In this document: positions 34,077-44,146 of the stretch, one piece after another
Layout of the letters: the number at the start of each line of letters is the position of its first letter
How positions within the stretch are numbered: position 1 is the first letter of the stretch
The notes under the pieces: model-generated
Seen by the model: only the letters and a program-made list of their open reading frames with translations
Database searches by the model: none
What the model was told of the DNA's origin: nothing
Assembly: GCA_011170285.1 (NCBI GenBank)
Contig: DUEE01000016.1
Coordinates: 62,001 to 126,000, forward strand
DNA: 64,000 nucleotides
Direction of reading: 5' to 3'
From: Dehalococcoidia bacterium
GTDB lineage: Bacteria > Chloroflexota > Dehalococcoidia > Dehalococcoidales > W498
Position numbers and translations under genes: made by a program

Positions 34077-34115
34077 TATAGTATTTACTATACCCCCTGT
34101 GAGTGACAAAGTCAA
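34077..34115 (-). promoter_or_regulatory. Promoter with palindromic operator for zinc-ribbon paralogue B
   Basis: On the minus strand TTGACT (34115-34110) and TATAGT (34092-34087) are 17 bp apart. A perfect palindrome TATAGTA-TT-TACTATA (34077-34092) covers the -10 and the predicted start site, the position expected for a repressor operator. Confidence 0.65.
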
Positions 34116-34154
34116 GGTTAAAAACATGTCAAGGCTAAAAACAGTCCACACAAA

Positions 34155-34183
34155 TTTACAGCCAACTAGACTTATGCTATAAT
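34155..34183 (+). promoter_or_regulatory. Promoter of rpsO-pnp
   Basis: TTTACA (34155-34160), a 17-bp spacer and TATAAT (34178-34183) with an extended TGC. Transcription starts near 34190, giving a leader of about 56 nt that could hold the usual bS15 autoregulatory structure; I cannot identify it by eye. Confidence 0.75.
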
Positions 34184-34245
34184 CGGTTGATTTGTGAAAC
34201 AGTTAATGTTTGGTATAGTAGTCAGGAATATAAGAGGAGTATAAT

Positions 34246-34509
34246 TTGTACAAAGAGGAAAAGACGGAAATCATAAACAAATATCAGTCTCGTGAAGGAG
34301 ATACAGGCTCAACCGAGGTTCAGGTAGCTTTGCTCACAGAAAGGATAAACCAATTGACAGCGCACATGGCCGCTAATCGACATGACTACCACACACAACG
34401 CGGTTTACTTAAGCTGGTAGGTCAGAGGAGAAGGCTATTAGCTTACCTGAGCAGAGAAGATGTCGGTCGGTATCGCAGCCTAATTAGCAGGCTTGGGCTA
34501 CGCAAGTAA
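34246..34509 (+). CDS. rpsO: Small-subunit ribosomal protein bS15
   Basis: 87 residues. Starts at TTG with GAGGAG 6 bp upstream. The conserved [20 protein letters not shown]-x7-D ([16 protein letters not shown]) and [12 protein letters not shown] motifs of bS15 are all present. It binds the central domain of 16S rRNA and organises the 30S platform. Followed after 17 bp by pnp, the classic rpsO-pnp pair. Confidence 0.97.
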   Translation: MYKEEKTEIINKYQSREGDTGSTEVQVALLTERINQLTAHMAANRHDYHTQRGLLKLVGQRRRLLAYLSREDVGRYRSLISRLGLRK

Positions 34510-34526
34510 GTTAGACGGGAGGAACA

Positions 34527-36698
34527 TTGATAGAATCCCAATCTTTTGAGTGTGATGTTGGCGGTAGAAGGCTCATTATAGACACGGGAAAGCTTGCCGG
34601 GCAGGCTAGTGGAGCGGTAGCTGTGCGCTATGGTGACACTATGGTTCTGGTTACGGTTTGCATCAGGAGTGAGCCACGAGAAGGGATAGATTTTTTGCCA
34701 CTAACTGTGGACTACGAAGAACGACTATATGCTGCTGGTAAAATCCCGGGTGGCTTTATTAGAAGAGAAGGGCGTCCCACCCAGGAGGCAATCTTGGCCT
34801 GCCGACTTACTGACCGTCCGCTACGCCCACTTTTACCCAAGGCGTGGCGTCAGGATATTCAGCTTATAGCTACTGTCCTTTCCGCCGACCAAGAAAATGC
34901 ACCAGACATATTGGCTGTTATTGGTAGCTCGGCTGCCCTATCAATATCAGAAGTACCGTTTGGAGGTCCAGTAAGCGCTGTCCATGTTGGCTATATTGAT
35001 GGTGAGCTGGTGTTAAATCCAACATTGATTCAGCTTGAAAGCAGCCAGCTTAACTTAGTGGTGGCTAGTATTAAGCAAGCGATAGTGATGGTAGAGGCAG
35101 GAGCCCGGGAGGTCTCAGAAGATACTGTAATTCAGGCAATTGAATTTGGGCACAAGGCAAACCAGGATATTATTGAACTCCAAGAGCAACTGCAGAAAGC
35201 TTGCGGTAAAACTAAAAAGGAAGTTCCAATCATTGAGATTAATCCCGAGGTACTCTCAGCTATCTCGCCAATGGTTAATGGCAGGCTTACTGAAGCTTTA
35301 AGCCAATCTGAGAAGTTACAGCGAGAAGAGGGACTGCGTAGGCTAGAGAAAGAACTTATAGCCAGTTTAGGGGAATCATTCCCTGAACAGGATATAGTTT
35401 CTGCTTTTGGGGCGATGGTTAGGGATGAAATAAGGACTAACATCCTGGATAAGGGAAAGCGTATTGATGGTCGCAGTTTGACAGATGTCCGATCCATCAG
35501 CTGTGAAATAGGGCTTTTACCCCGTACCCACGGCTCAGCTCTATTCACTCGTGGTCAAACGCAAGTACTGACAATTACCACTCTGGGTTCTATCAATATG
35601 GAGCAGCAACTTGATGGACTAGGTATAGAGGAAACTAAACGTTTCATTCACCACTACAATTTCCCTCCCTTCTCCAGCGGTGAGGTGAGCCGCATAGGTA
35701 CACCCGGTCGCCGTGAAATCGGGCACGGTGCCCTAGTCGAGAGGGCTATCACACCAGTGCTACCTAAGGATGAAGATTTTCCTTATACTATTCGCCTCGT
35801 TTCAGAGGTCCTGAGCTCCAGTGGTAGTACATCTATGGCTAGTACCTGCGCCTCAAGCCTATCCCTAATGGATGCTGGGATACCTATTAAGGCAGCCGTA
35901 GCCGGGGTAGCTATGGGTTTGGTCTCTGGTGACAAAGGGGACTACGCTGTTCTAACTGATATTCAGGGCATAGAGGATGCTTATGGTGATATGGACTTTA
36001 AGGTAGCCGGTACTGATAAAGGTATTACTGCTCTCCAGCTAGATACCAAACTTAAGGGCATAAACCCAGAAATTTTGCTGAAGACGCTAGATCAAGCTAG
36101 GGAAGCTCGCCTATTAATCCTCGAGAAAATGGGGCAGACTATTAGCTCCAATCGACCTGAGGTCAGCCCCTATGCGCCGCGAATGTATAAAATAATGATT
36201 AACCCTGATAAAATTGGTAGCGTAATCGGCACCGGGGGCAAAACAATCAGGGCAATTACCGCTGAGACTGAAGTAACTATTGATATTGACAATGATGGTA
36301 CCGTGATTATTGGCTCACCTAATGAGAAATCAGCTCGTAGAGCCATTGAAATCATTGAAAGTTTAACTAAAGAGGTTGAAGTTGGTAGCATCTATACCGG
36401 GAAAGCAACCCGTTTACTAGACTTCGGGGCTATGGTAGAAATTCTCCCTGGTAAAGAAGGCTTAGTTCACATCAGCGAACTGGCTGACTATCGAGTACCC
36501 AAGGTTGAGGATGTAATTAAAGTAGGCGATGAGGTTATGGTTAAGGTGATTAGTATTGATAATCTGGGTAGGATAAACCTGTCCCGACGGGCCGTGTTCG
36601 AAAAGCTTTCTCAGATGCCTGAAGCTAAGACAAAGGATTCACTGGCTGTAGACTACCCATTTAAAAAACGCCAGGCTCCCTCACCTAGAAATAGGTAG
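34527..36698 (+). CDS. pnp: Polyribonucleotide nucleotidyltransferase (PNPase)
   Basis: 723 residues from a TTG with GGGAGG 5 bp upstream. Two RNase PH domains (residues about 10-140 and 320-460) carry FLPLTVDYEERLYAAGKIPG and the second-domain LRTHGSALFTRGQTQVL-like block. A KH domain with VIGTGGKTIRAI lies at about 555-615, and an S1 domain (EGLVHISELADYRV) follows. It degrades RNA phosphorolytically from the 3' end in the cytoplasm. Confidence 0.97.
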   Translation: MIESQSFECDVGGRRLIIDTGKLAGQASGAVAVRYGDTMVLVTVCIRSEPREGIDFLPLTVDYEERLYAAGKIPGGFIRREGRPTQEAILACRLTDRPLRPLLPKAWRQDIQLIATVLSADQENAPDILAVIGSSAALSISEVPFGGPVSAVHVGYIDGELVLNPTLIQLESSQLNLVVASIKQAIVMVEAGAREVSEDTVIQAIEFGHKANQDIIELQEQLQKACGKTKKEVPIIEINPEVLSAISPMVNGRLTEALSQSEKLQREEGLRRLEKELIASLGESFPEQDIVSAFGAMVRDEIRTNILDKGKRIDGRSLTDVRSISCEIGLLPRTHGSALFTRGQTQVLTITTLGSINMEQQLDGLGIEETKRFIHHYNFPPFSSGEVSRIGTPGRREIGHGALVERAITPVLPKDEDFPYTIRLVSEVLSSSGSTSMASTCASSLSLMDAGIPIKAAVAGVAMGLVSGDKGDYAVLTDIQGIEDAYGDMDFKVAGTDKGITALQLDTKLKGINPEILLKTLDQAREARLLILEKMGQTISSNRPEVSPYAPRMYKIMINPDKIGSVIGTGGKTIRAITAETEVTIDIDNDGTVIIGSPNEKSARRAIEIIESLTKEVEVGSIYTGKATRLLDFGAMVEILPGKEGLVHISELADYRVPKVEDVIKVGDEVMVKVISIDNLGRINLSRRAVFEKLSQMPEAKTKDSLAVDYPFKKRQAPSPRNR

Positions 36699-36719
36699 CG
36701 CTATTATAAGGGTTAAGTT

Positions 36720-37523
36720 ATGAAGTCAATAAGGGTAGTCGTTCACGGTGCATTAGGTAGAATGGGGCGAGAGGTGATTAATGCCCTATGTCACGAACCT
36801 GAGATGCAGATAGTAGGGGCTGTAGATTTAAAGGCTGCTGAGGATTACCTGCCTTTACCCGATGACTCTGGCACTGTGCCCGTTTCTTCTAATCTGGACT
36901 ATATTCTCACCACTTGCCAGCCTGATGTGCTAGTAGATTTCACCACGGCCAAGGCTATTATGCTGGCAGTGCTTACTGCCACTAAGCATAATGTCAACTT
37001 GGTGATAGGAACTACAGGGTTAACCGCTGATGAACTTAGTGAGATTGACCGATTAGCAATAGAGCACAAGGTTGGGGCGGTAGTAGCTCCAAACTTTTCT
37101 TTAGGCGCAGTGCTAATGATGCATCTAGCCAAGGTAGCCGCCAAATACCTTGACTATGCCGAAATTATAGAACTACACCACCACCAAAAAACTGACTCTC
37201 CATCAGGAACTGCCCTCTCTACAGCCAAAGCAATGGCAGCAGCCAGAGGTAAACCGTTTTACCACCTCTTACCACAAGAGAAGAGGCCGGGTAGCCGAGG
37301 AGAGCAAGTCGAGGGGGTTACTATTCATAGTATCCGCCTACCTGGTCTACTGGCACATCAAGAGGTCATCTTGGGAGGGCCAGGTCAAACACTAATCATA
37401 CGCCATGATACCATCAGTCGAGAATGCTATATGCCAGGCGTTATTCTAGCCACTAAAGATGTGGCCAAACACAAAGGGCTAGTCTATGGTTTAGATACTC
37501 TACTCGGTTTACAGGAGGAGTAA
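36720..37523 (+). CDS. dapB: 4-hydroxy-tetrahydrodipicolinate reductase
   Basis: 267 residues. N-terminal dinucleotide-binding GALGRMGREVI; substrate-binding HHHQKTDSPSGTA (about residue 155) with the catalytic His and Lys. It reduces HTPA to tetrahydrodipicolinate in lysine/meso-DAP synthesis. It is the first of three dap-pathway genes; its stop overlaps the asd ATG by 1 bp (TAATG). Confidence 0.96.
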   Translation: MKSIRVVVHGALGRMGREVINALCHEPEMQIVGAVDLKAAEDYLPLPDDSGTVPVSSNLDYILTTCQPDVLVDFTTAKAIMLAVLTATKHNVNLVIGTTGLTADELSEIDRLAIEHKVGAVVAPNFSLGAVLMMHLAKVAAKYLDYAEIIELHHHQKTDSPSGTALSTAKAMAAARGKPFYHLLPQEKRPGSRGEQVEGVTIHSIRLPGLLAHQEVILGGPGQTLIIRHDTISRECYMPGVILATKDVAKHKGLVYGLDTLLGLQEE

Positions 37524-38548
37524 TGAAGGGGTACAAAGTGGCCATTGTTGGTGCCACTGGGTTGGTAGGACAGGAATTCATTAAGATATTAGAAGAACGC
37601 AGCTTCCCTATGTTATCTATTTGCCCCTTAGCCTCAGACCGCTCGGCAGGAAAGAAATTATTTATCAATCACCGGGAGGTTGAAGTTAAGGAGACTGTTT
37701 CTGAGTCTTTCGAGGGAATAGATATTGCCCTTTTCTCCGCTGGCGCTGAGACTAGCCGCCATTTCTCACCAATAGCCGCTCAAGCGGGAGCCACAGTTAT
37801 TGATAATAGCTCTGCTTTCAGAGGGCATTCTGATGTTCCCCTGATAGTGCCCGAGGTCAATCCCGAAGATATAAAATGGCATAAGGGGATTATAGCTAAT
37901 CCAAATTGCTCCACTATTCAAATGGTGGTGGCTCTATACCCATTACACAAAGTTAACCTTATCAAGCGCATTGTCGTTGGTACCTATCAAGCAGTGTCAG
38001 GCACCGGTTCAGCAGCAATAGGAGAACTAACGACACAAGCCAAGCAAGTTCTGGAGGGGCAGAGCACTATCCCCCATGTTTACCCTCACCAAATAGCCTT
38101 TAATGTCCTGCCAGAAATAGATGTTTTCCTGGACAACGGCTATACTAAGGAAGAGTGGAAACTGGTGGAAGAAACAAGAAAGATAATGCATGCTGATGAT
38201 ATAGCTATTTCGGCTACTTGTGTGCGAGTTCCAGTATTTACCGGACATAGTGAGGCGATTCATATAGAATTCTCCCGACCGATGTCCCCCGATGAAGCAC
38301 GACGCATTCTTGCCCAAGCCCCAGGGGTTAAGTTATTAGATGACCCGACTATTAGTCTTTATCCTCAGCCGTGGTCAGCGGCTGGCTGCGATGAGGTTTT
38401 TGTGGGACGTATTCGTCGGGATGCTTCCCACTCTAATGGTTTAACTATGTGGGTTGTTAGCGATAATCTGCGTAAGGGGGCTGCCCTAAACGCAGTCCAG
38501 ATTGCTGAAGAAATGACTAAAAGAGGATGGATACATCCTGGGGGGTAG
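37523..38548 (+). CDS. asd: Aspartate-semialdehyde dehydrogenase
   Basis: 341 residues. NADP-binding VGATGLVGQEFIKIL, catalytic Cys in NPNCSTIQM (about residue 130) and His in the RVPVFTGHSEAIH region. It makes aspartate semialdehyde, the entry point to lysine, threonine and methionine synthesis. Start and stop are tightly coupled to dapB and dapA (1-bp overlap and 3-bp gap). Confidence 0.96.
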   Translation: MKGYKVAIVGATGLVGQEFIKILEERSFPMLSICPLASDRSAGKKLFINHREVEVKETVSESFEGIDIALFSAGAETSRHFSPIAAQAGATVIDNSSAFRGHSDVPLIVPEVNPEDIKWHKGIIANPNCSTIQMVVALYPLHKVNLIKRIVVGTYQAVSGTGSAAIGELTTQAKQVLEGQSTIPHVYPHQIAFNVLPEIDVFLDNGYTKEEWKLVEETRKIMHADDIAISATCVRVPVFTGHSEAIHIEFSRPMSPDEARRILAQAPGVKLLDDPTISLYPQPWSAAGCDEVFVGRIRRDASHSNGLTMWVVSDNLRKGAALNAVQIAEEMTKRGWIHPGG

Positions 38549-38551
38549 AAA

Positions 38552-39442
38552 ATGAAAAAGTTTGGGCGATTGCTAACGGCAATGGTAACACCCTTTGATA
38601 GCCGAGGGATGGTTGATTACGAACAAGCGAAGAAATTAGCTTTGGCTCTGCTCGACTCAGGAAGTGAAGGTTTGGTGGTCGTGGGCACAACTGGAGAATC
38701 CCCCACCCTTACCCGAGAGGAGGAGATGAGCCTTTTTGCTGAGGTTAGATCAACAGTGGGTGAGCGAGGGTCAGTGATAGCTGGCACGGGTAGTAATAGC
38801 ACCACTGAAGCCCTAGAGGCGACTAAAGGAGCAGAGAGGATAGGGGTTGATGCCTGCCTATTAGTCGTCCCCTACTATAATAAACCTACTCAAGAAGGCT
38901 TATACCAGCACTTTAAGACTATTGCGCAGGGCACTAATTTACCCTGTATCCTTTATAATGTACCGTCACGCACCGTTACTAGCCTATCAGCCGAAACCGT
39001 CATCAAGCTAAGCCACATAGATAATATTATCGGGGTAAAGGAAGCCAGCAGTAATCTAGGCGCAATTTCCAAGATTATCAGCGAGGCAAGGGAAGATTTC
39101 CTCGTCTGGAGTGGTAATGATAGTGACACCCTACCTATACTAGCCCTGGGCGGCTACGGGGTGATTAGCGTTGCCTCTCATCTGGTTGGTAACCAAATCA
39201 AGGAAATGATTGATAGTTTTACCACTGGTAAAATGGATAAGGCCGCCGAGATACACCGCCACCTTCTGCCTCTGGTTAATGCCCTATTTATTGTTTCCAA
39301 CCCTGTCCCAGTTAAGTATGCCCTTAACTATGTTGGCTTTAATGTCGGTAAGACGCGCCTGCCCCTCACCGAGCTTGATGAAAAATCAGCCACTATCATC
39401 AAAGACACCTTGAAAAACTACCACATTGACCTGCGGGTATAG
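38552..39442 (+). CDS. dapA: 4-hydroxy-tetrahydrodipicolinate synthase
   Basis: 296 residues of the TIM-barrel DHDPS family: GTTGESPTLTREE for pyruvate binding, catalytic Tyr in LYNVPSRT (about residue 134) and the Schiff-base Lys in IIGVKEASSN (about 162). It condenses pyruvate with aspartate semialdehyde. It is the last gene of the dapB-asd-dapA unit; no clear terminator follows. Confidence 0.96.
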   Translation: MKKFGRLLTAMVTPFDSRGMVDYEQAKKLALALLDSGSEGLVVVGTTGESPTLTREEEMSLFAEVRSTVGERGSVIAGTGSNSTTEALEATKGAERIGVDACLLVVPYYNKPTQEGLYQHFKTIAQGTNLPCILYNVPSRTVTSLSAETVIKLSHIDNIIGVKEASSNLGAISKIISEAREDFLVWSGNDSDTLPILALGGYGVISVASHLVGNQIKEMIDSFTTGKMDKAAEIHRHLLPLVNALFIVSNPVPVKYALNYVGFNVGKTRLPLTELDEKSATIIKDTLKNYHIDLRV

Positions 39443-39636
39443 GCGGGAACTACTGTCCTGCGACACCCTGATTAAAAGATACAGGCGTATTGTCCCACCT
39501 CGTGAATAATAGTAACTCTAAGTAAGTGCCATTGCGTCTGAAATTTAGCTACGTTCTATACCTCGTAGTACCTTTCTGTACTTTTCCGTGTGCAGAAGTT
39601 CGTTAGCAAAAATATTAGCAAAAGAATACTACTTTG

Positions 39637-39903
39637 TTATTCTGAGGAGCCTTTTTGGGTTTTGCTAGGTCTTTCAGGATAATAATTGATATTCCTGCAT
39701 ATATCATCAATTATTCGATGTAAGCTCTCATCGTCAATCATGAGGCGAACCTGCTCAACTACCTGGTCTGGAATGTTAGTTGTGAAACTCAAATAATTCA
39801 ACCCATCTTGCCTATGGCGAGTATCCACATCATCGACATATAATATTGGCAGATTGTTATTAATATAAATTTCCTTAGGTATTTCTTCCTCTTTAGTTGG
39901 CAT
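39637..39903 (-). CDS. Small third protein of the MqsRA-like module (DUF3467-like)
   Basis: 88 residues. ILYVDDVDTRHRQDGLNYLS, then FTTNIPDQVVEQVRLMIDDE and IIDDICRNINYYPE resemble by layout the small DUF3467 proteins (a beta strand with YVxxV, a central IP/NP turn and a C-terminal helical VxRxxxS-like part), but I am not certain. It overlaps the antitoxin-like gene by 11 bp, so it belongs to the same transcript. It is too short and unlike SecB to be the chaperone of known MqsRAC systems. Confidence 0.6.
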   Translation of the reverse strand: MPTKEEEIPKEIYINNNLPILYVDDVDTRHRQDGLNYLSFTTNIPDQVVEQVRLMIDDESLHRIIDDICRNINYYPERPSKTQKGSSE

Positions 39904-40450
39904 AATTGTACTCCTTTGGGTTTACGTGGATTCCTTTAGCGAATGGGCTTCCAGATTTTATTGTCCTTGGGTAACGGTCATAAACTGGTGAGACTCTGAC
40001 AGGTATAGTATCCTTCAGGTATTCTGTAAAGAGGCTATAACCATGAAAATACAATGGGAACCGACCATCACCGGTTTTCTTATAATGCTGGACAGATTGT
40101 TTAAGATAGACAGTAAGTCCACAGATTTTGGTCTGGTAAATAAAGCCGTGATTTATGCGACGGTTCTTGTGAAGTGCTTGGCGAGAGATACCGAGTATTG
40201 AGGCAGTCTCAGCAGCACTGATAAAATCACTGATGGGAAACTGGCTTAATATTTCGCGAATACGCTTGTTTCTTTCTGACTCGATTGCTTGAGCCATTGC
40301 TTCAGAATAAAGTATATTCTCACACTTATCACACTGATAATACTGAACTCCTTGGATAATAATTTTTCCTACATATGGGTCAACTAGTTCGTAGTTTCCA
40401 GACTTTTCCATATAAATTCCGCCACATTCTAAACAATTCATTTTATCCAT
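39893..40450 (-). CDS. MqsA-like antitoxin (YgiT zinc finger plus HTH), extended
   Basis: 185 residues. An N-terminal YgiT-type zinc finger (CLECGG...YYQCDKCENILYSE, residues 4-50) is followed by a helix-turn-helix (ETASILGISRQALHKNRRI, about residues 80-100). This is the MqsA layout, but MqsA is about 130 residues. The extra C-terminal 80 residues (AFGVPI-free, ending in VYDRYPRTIKSG) have no recognised domain. It lies 9 bp after the toxin-like gene, the MqsR-then-MqsA order, and would be expected to neutralise the toxin and repress the promoter. Confidence 0.75.
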   Translation of the reverse strand: MDKMNCLECGGIYMEKSGNYELVDPYVGKIIIQGVQYYQCDKCENILYSEAMAQAIESERNKRIREILSQFPISDFISAAETASILGISRQALHKNRRINHGFIYQTKICGLTVYLKQSVQHYKKTGDGRFPLYFHGYSLFTEYLKDTIPVRVSPVYDRYPRTIKSGSPFAKGIHVNPKEYNYAN

Positions 40451-40459
40451 CCAATTAAT

Positions 40460-40798
40460 TTATTTTTCATGAAAACTATTAATTACAAGAAATTTAGATT
40501 TATCATCAATATAAAAATGGGTGTATATTTTTTCCCCATTAATGGTTGCTTTATAGAAATCTAGAGCTACTCCAGCTTTTAATTTAGAAACGTCAGTTTT
40601 GTGAAAGTGTTTTGGCTGTAACTTCTTATAAGCATCCTCTATGTCAGACAAGCCCCAACCGAACTGCTGGTCAGCATCTCTTTCAGCATTAGAGTTAATT
40701 AATACCTGACCATTATTTATTTTTTGGATGACTTCCGCTAACTGGTAATGGCTTTTAGTATATGAGCGTCTTCCTGGCTTTCTTTTTGGTCGTGTCAT
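40460..40798 (-). CDS. MqsR-like mRNA interferase toxin
   Basis: 112 residues from ATG 40798. The order YTKSHYQLAEVIQKINNGQV, then FGWGLSDIEDAYKKLQPKHF with HKTD, and a terminal YTHFYIDDKSKFLVINSFHE match the MqsR/RelE-like fold (LSDI...L.P.HFxKt...VISFh). MqsR-type toxins cut mRNA in a ribosome-independent way. I rate the family assignment as likely, not certain. A longer frame to 40825 lies inside the promoter and is not favoured. The ATG itself overlaps the -10 of a consensus promoter. Confidence 0.7.
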   Translation of the reverse strand: MTRPKRKPGRRSYTKSHYQLAEVIQKINNGQVLINSNAERDADQQFGWGLSDIEDAYKKLQPKHFHKTDVSKLKAGVALDFYKATINGEKIYTHFYIDDKSKFLVINSFHEK

Positions 40799-40825
40799 TA
40801 TAACATCAGCGTTGACGATTGTCAA
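40797..40825 (-). promoter_or_regulatory. Consensus promoter with palindromic operator at the toxin start
   Basis: On the minus strand a perfect TTGACA (40825-40820), 17-bp spacer and TATAAT (40802-40797). The palindrome TTGAC-N4-GTCAA (40812-40825) covers the -35. The toxin ATG is the last base pair of the -10 plus GAC, so a transcript from here would start inside the toxin frame. Confidence 0.75.
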
Positions 40826-40918
40826 CCAATCCTATAAATTTGATTTGAATATAATCTACACCTTAAATTAGTTTGTGCAATATCTTAAATTTGTGATATT
40901 TGACTATTAACACACTGG

Positions 40919-42247
<1,329 letters not shown>

Positions 42248-42271
42248 CTACATAAAAACAGGTTAAAATGA

Positions 42272-42931
42272 CTACTTAATCTTTGTTTGTTGCCATACAT
42301 AAAGTAATCTCTGACCGACAGTGATAAAGCTAAATACGGCTATAATAGCTAAGGCAATAACTAAGGCGTAAGCAACCTGATGTAGCAAAAGACCTAGCGC
42401 CAGCACAATGACCCTCTCGGCTCGAGTAAATAATCCCACCCGACAATCCAGACCTAAGGCTTCCGCCCTAGCCTTAACATAGCTTACTAACAGTGAACCA
42501 ACCAAGGCGATACCAACCAATAAAATTGCCCATTCCTTGGTAAGCAAGGTAAATGAAGACTGTTCTCCTGTGAGTAGGAATAGGGCTAAGATGCCGAGTA
42601 GCATTACTGACTCAGATAAACGGTCAAGGGTAGAGTCAAGGACAGCGCCGAAATGAGTAGTCTGATTCCTGTGACGAGCCAGTGCTCCATCCAGAATATC
42701 AAAAAAACCGGCTAGTAACACTACCAAGCCAGCGGCAAAAAGGTATCCGGTAATAATAAATGCCGTAGAACCAACAGCTAGTAAAAAACCAAACCAGGTT
42801 ATGGCGTTAGGTGTTATAGATGTCCTCGCCAGAATCCGCACCGCTGGTTGGGTCAGATAATAGCTTACAACCTTACGAACTTCAGATAATTTTACCATTG
42901 ACCATTGCTTCTCTGGGATAACACTGTCCAA
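42272..42931 (-). CDS. CDP-alcohol phosphatidyltransferase (probable phosphatidylinositol-phosphate synthase)
   Basis: 219 residues with about six membrane helices. The CDP-OH-P catalytic motif is complete: DGALARHRNQTTHFGAVLDS followed by TLDR (D-G-x2-A-R-x8-G-x3-D-x3-D). Family members condense CDP-diacylglycerol with an alcohol phosphate. Because the neighbours encode inositol-3-phosphate synthase and a PimA-like glycosyltransferase, inositol-1-phosphate is the likely acceptor; this is inferred from context. It follows the glycosyltransferase gene by 14 bp. Confidence 0.87.
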   Translation of the reverse strand: MDSVIPEKQWSMVKLSEVRKVVSYYLTQPAVRILARTSITPNAITWFGFLLAVGSTAFIITGYLFAAGLVVLLAGFFDILDGALARHRNQTTHFGAVLDSTLDRLSESVMLLGILALFLLTGEQSSFTLLTKEWAILLVGIALVGSLLVSYVKARAEALGLDCRVGLFTRAERVIVLALGLLLHQVAYALVIALAIIAVFSFITVGQRLLYVWQQTKIK

Positions 42932-42945
42932 GTTGTTTTTCTCCC

Positions 42946-44118
42946 TTAAACCGAGGTTGACATAGCCTCAAATTCTGGGAATCGTTTTTTCCGGGGAGGT
43001 TCACTAAGCAGTCTAACATAGTAGTCTAATACCCTTTGGGCAATGTGTTCCCATCCATAATCCGCAGCTTTAACTCTGCCCCTAGCTCCCATCTCCTGCC
43101 GAAGTGATTCACTAGCCATAAGAGTAATTAGAGCCTGGGCTAACATTCCCTCATGTTTAGGTGGTACCAGCAGTCCCTCAACACCGTGAGTTACCAGGCT
43201 GGCATAACCTTCTATATTTGAGGCAACAATCGGTTTACCCATAGCCATAGCCTCAAGCAAAATAATACCAAAGCTTTCCCGGCCAGTGGCTGGTGCACAA
43301 AAAATGTCGGCTGTCCTATAATATCTAGGTAATTCATCATAGGAAACATGACCAACAAAAACAACATCTTTTGAGCCACTACGCTTAACCTGCTTCTCAT
43401 ACTTACTACGCAGTCTGGTACCAGGACCAACTATAATAAGCCGCGAGTTAGGAATTTCTTGTTTAACTCTCTTATAAGCCTTAAGCAAATAGTTCACACC
43501 CTTCCGTTTTTCCAGACGACCAACAAACAAAATATTCACCTTCCCGTCACAGAATTCATCAATTGGCGATACATTGGGAGAAAAATGGTTTAAATCTATG
43601 CCATTAGGGATAATAGTGTAGTATCCAGACACATACTTACTGGCAAACTCCATGGCTGGCTTTGACACTGCAATCCTGCCGTGGAGCTTGTGAACCCGCC
43701 TGCGTATCATCCAAGTACTGATAGGCTTACCCCAGTTATAGCCGGGCTTGCCCTGGCAAGCATGAAAGGTGCCTACATTTGCTGTGTTAGAGAACCGAAG
43801 TACGGCACTACATAGCATAGGCATAAAAGGTTCATGAAGGTGAATAATATCAAAGTTTTCTTCATCTAGTACCGCCTTTATTCTAGAGGCTAGCCTGAGT
43901 GATATGGTAACGCGAATAATAGAACCACTAGCTGGAATGGGTCGAGGTTTGCCTATAGGTATGAACTTATCACCAAAGTCAGGAACCACTGCAGATGCGG
44001 GAGCAATGACCTTCACCTCGTGACCCATCTTGGTAAACTGATGCTCTAGTGCAGAAATATGATTGGCAACACCGCCTGGGTAAGCAAAGTCATAAGGGGA
44101 GACCAATGCTATCTTCAT
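42946..44118 (-). CDS. GT4-family glycosyltransferase, PimA-like
   Basis: 390 residues with a GT-B fold. N-terminal YPGGVANHISALEHQFTKMG, acceptor-side HLHEPFMP, and the GT4 signature ESFGIILLEAMAMGKPIVAS with the nucleotide-sugar Glu pair. The opening and the HLHEP motif are shared with PimA, the GDP-mannose:phosphatidylinositol mannosyltransferase. In this cluster it probably mannosylates phosphatidylinositol. A second mannosyltransferase and the PatA-type acyltransferase are not encoded beside it. Confidence 0.87.
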   Translation of the reverse strand: MKIALVSPYDFAYPGGVANHISALEHQFTKMGHEVKVIAPASAVVPDFGDKFIPIGKPRPIPASGSIIRVTISLRLASRIKAVLDEENFDIIHLHEPFMPMLCSAVLRFSNTANVGTFHACQGKPGYNWGKPISTWMIRRRVHKLHGRIAVSKPAMEFASKYVSGYYTIIPNGIDLNHFSPNVSPIDEFCDGKVNILFVGRLEKRKGVNYLLKAYKRVKQEIPNSRLIIVGPGTRLRSKYEKQVKRSGSKDVVFVGHVSYDELPRYYRTADIFCAPATGRESFGIILLEAMAMGKPIVASNIEGYASLVTHGVEGLLVPPKHEGMLAQALITLMASESLRQEMGARGRVKAADYGWEHIAQRVLDYYVRLLSEPPRKKRFPEFEAMSTSV

Positions 44119-44146
44119 TCGTAGCTGCTAAACCTTCCCCACAGAT

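Noticed and set aside
39600-39625. Short direct repeat TTAGCAAAA twice near 39603
   Set aside because: Nine bases in an AT-rich spacer; expected by chance.
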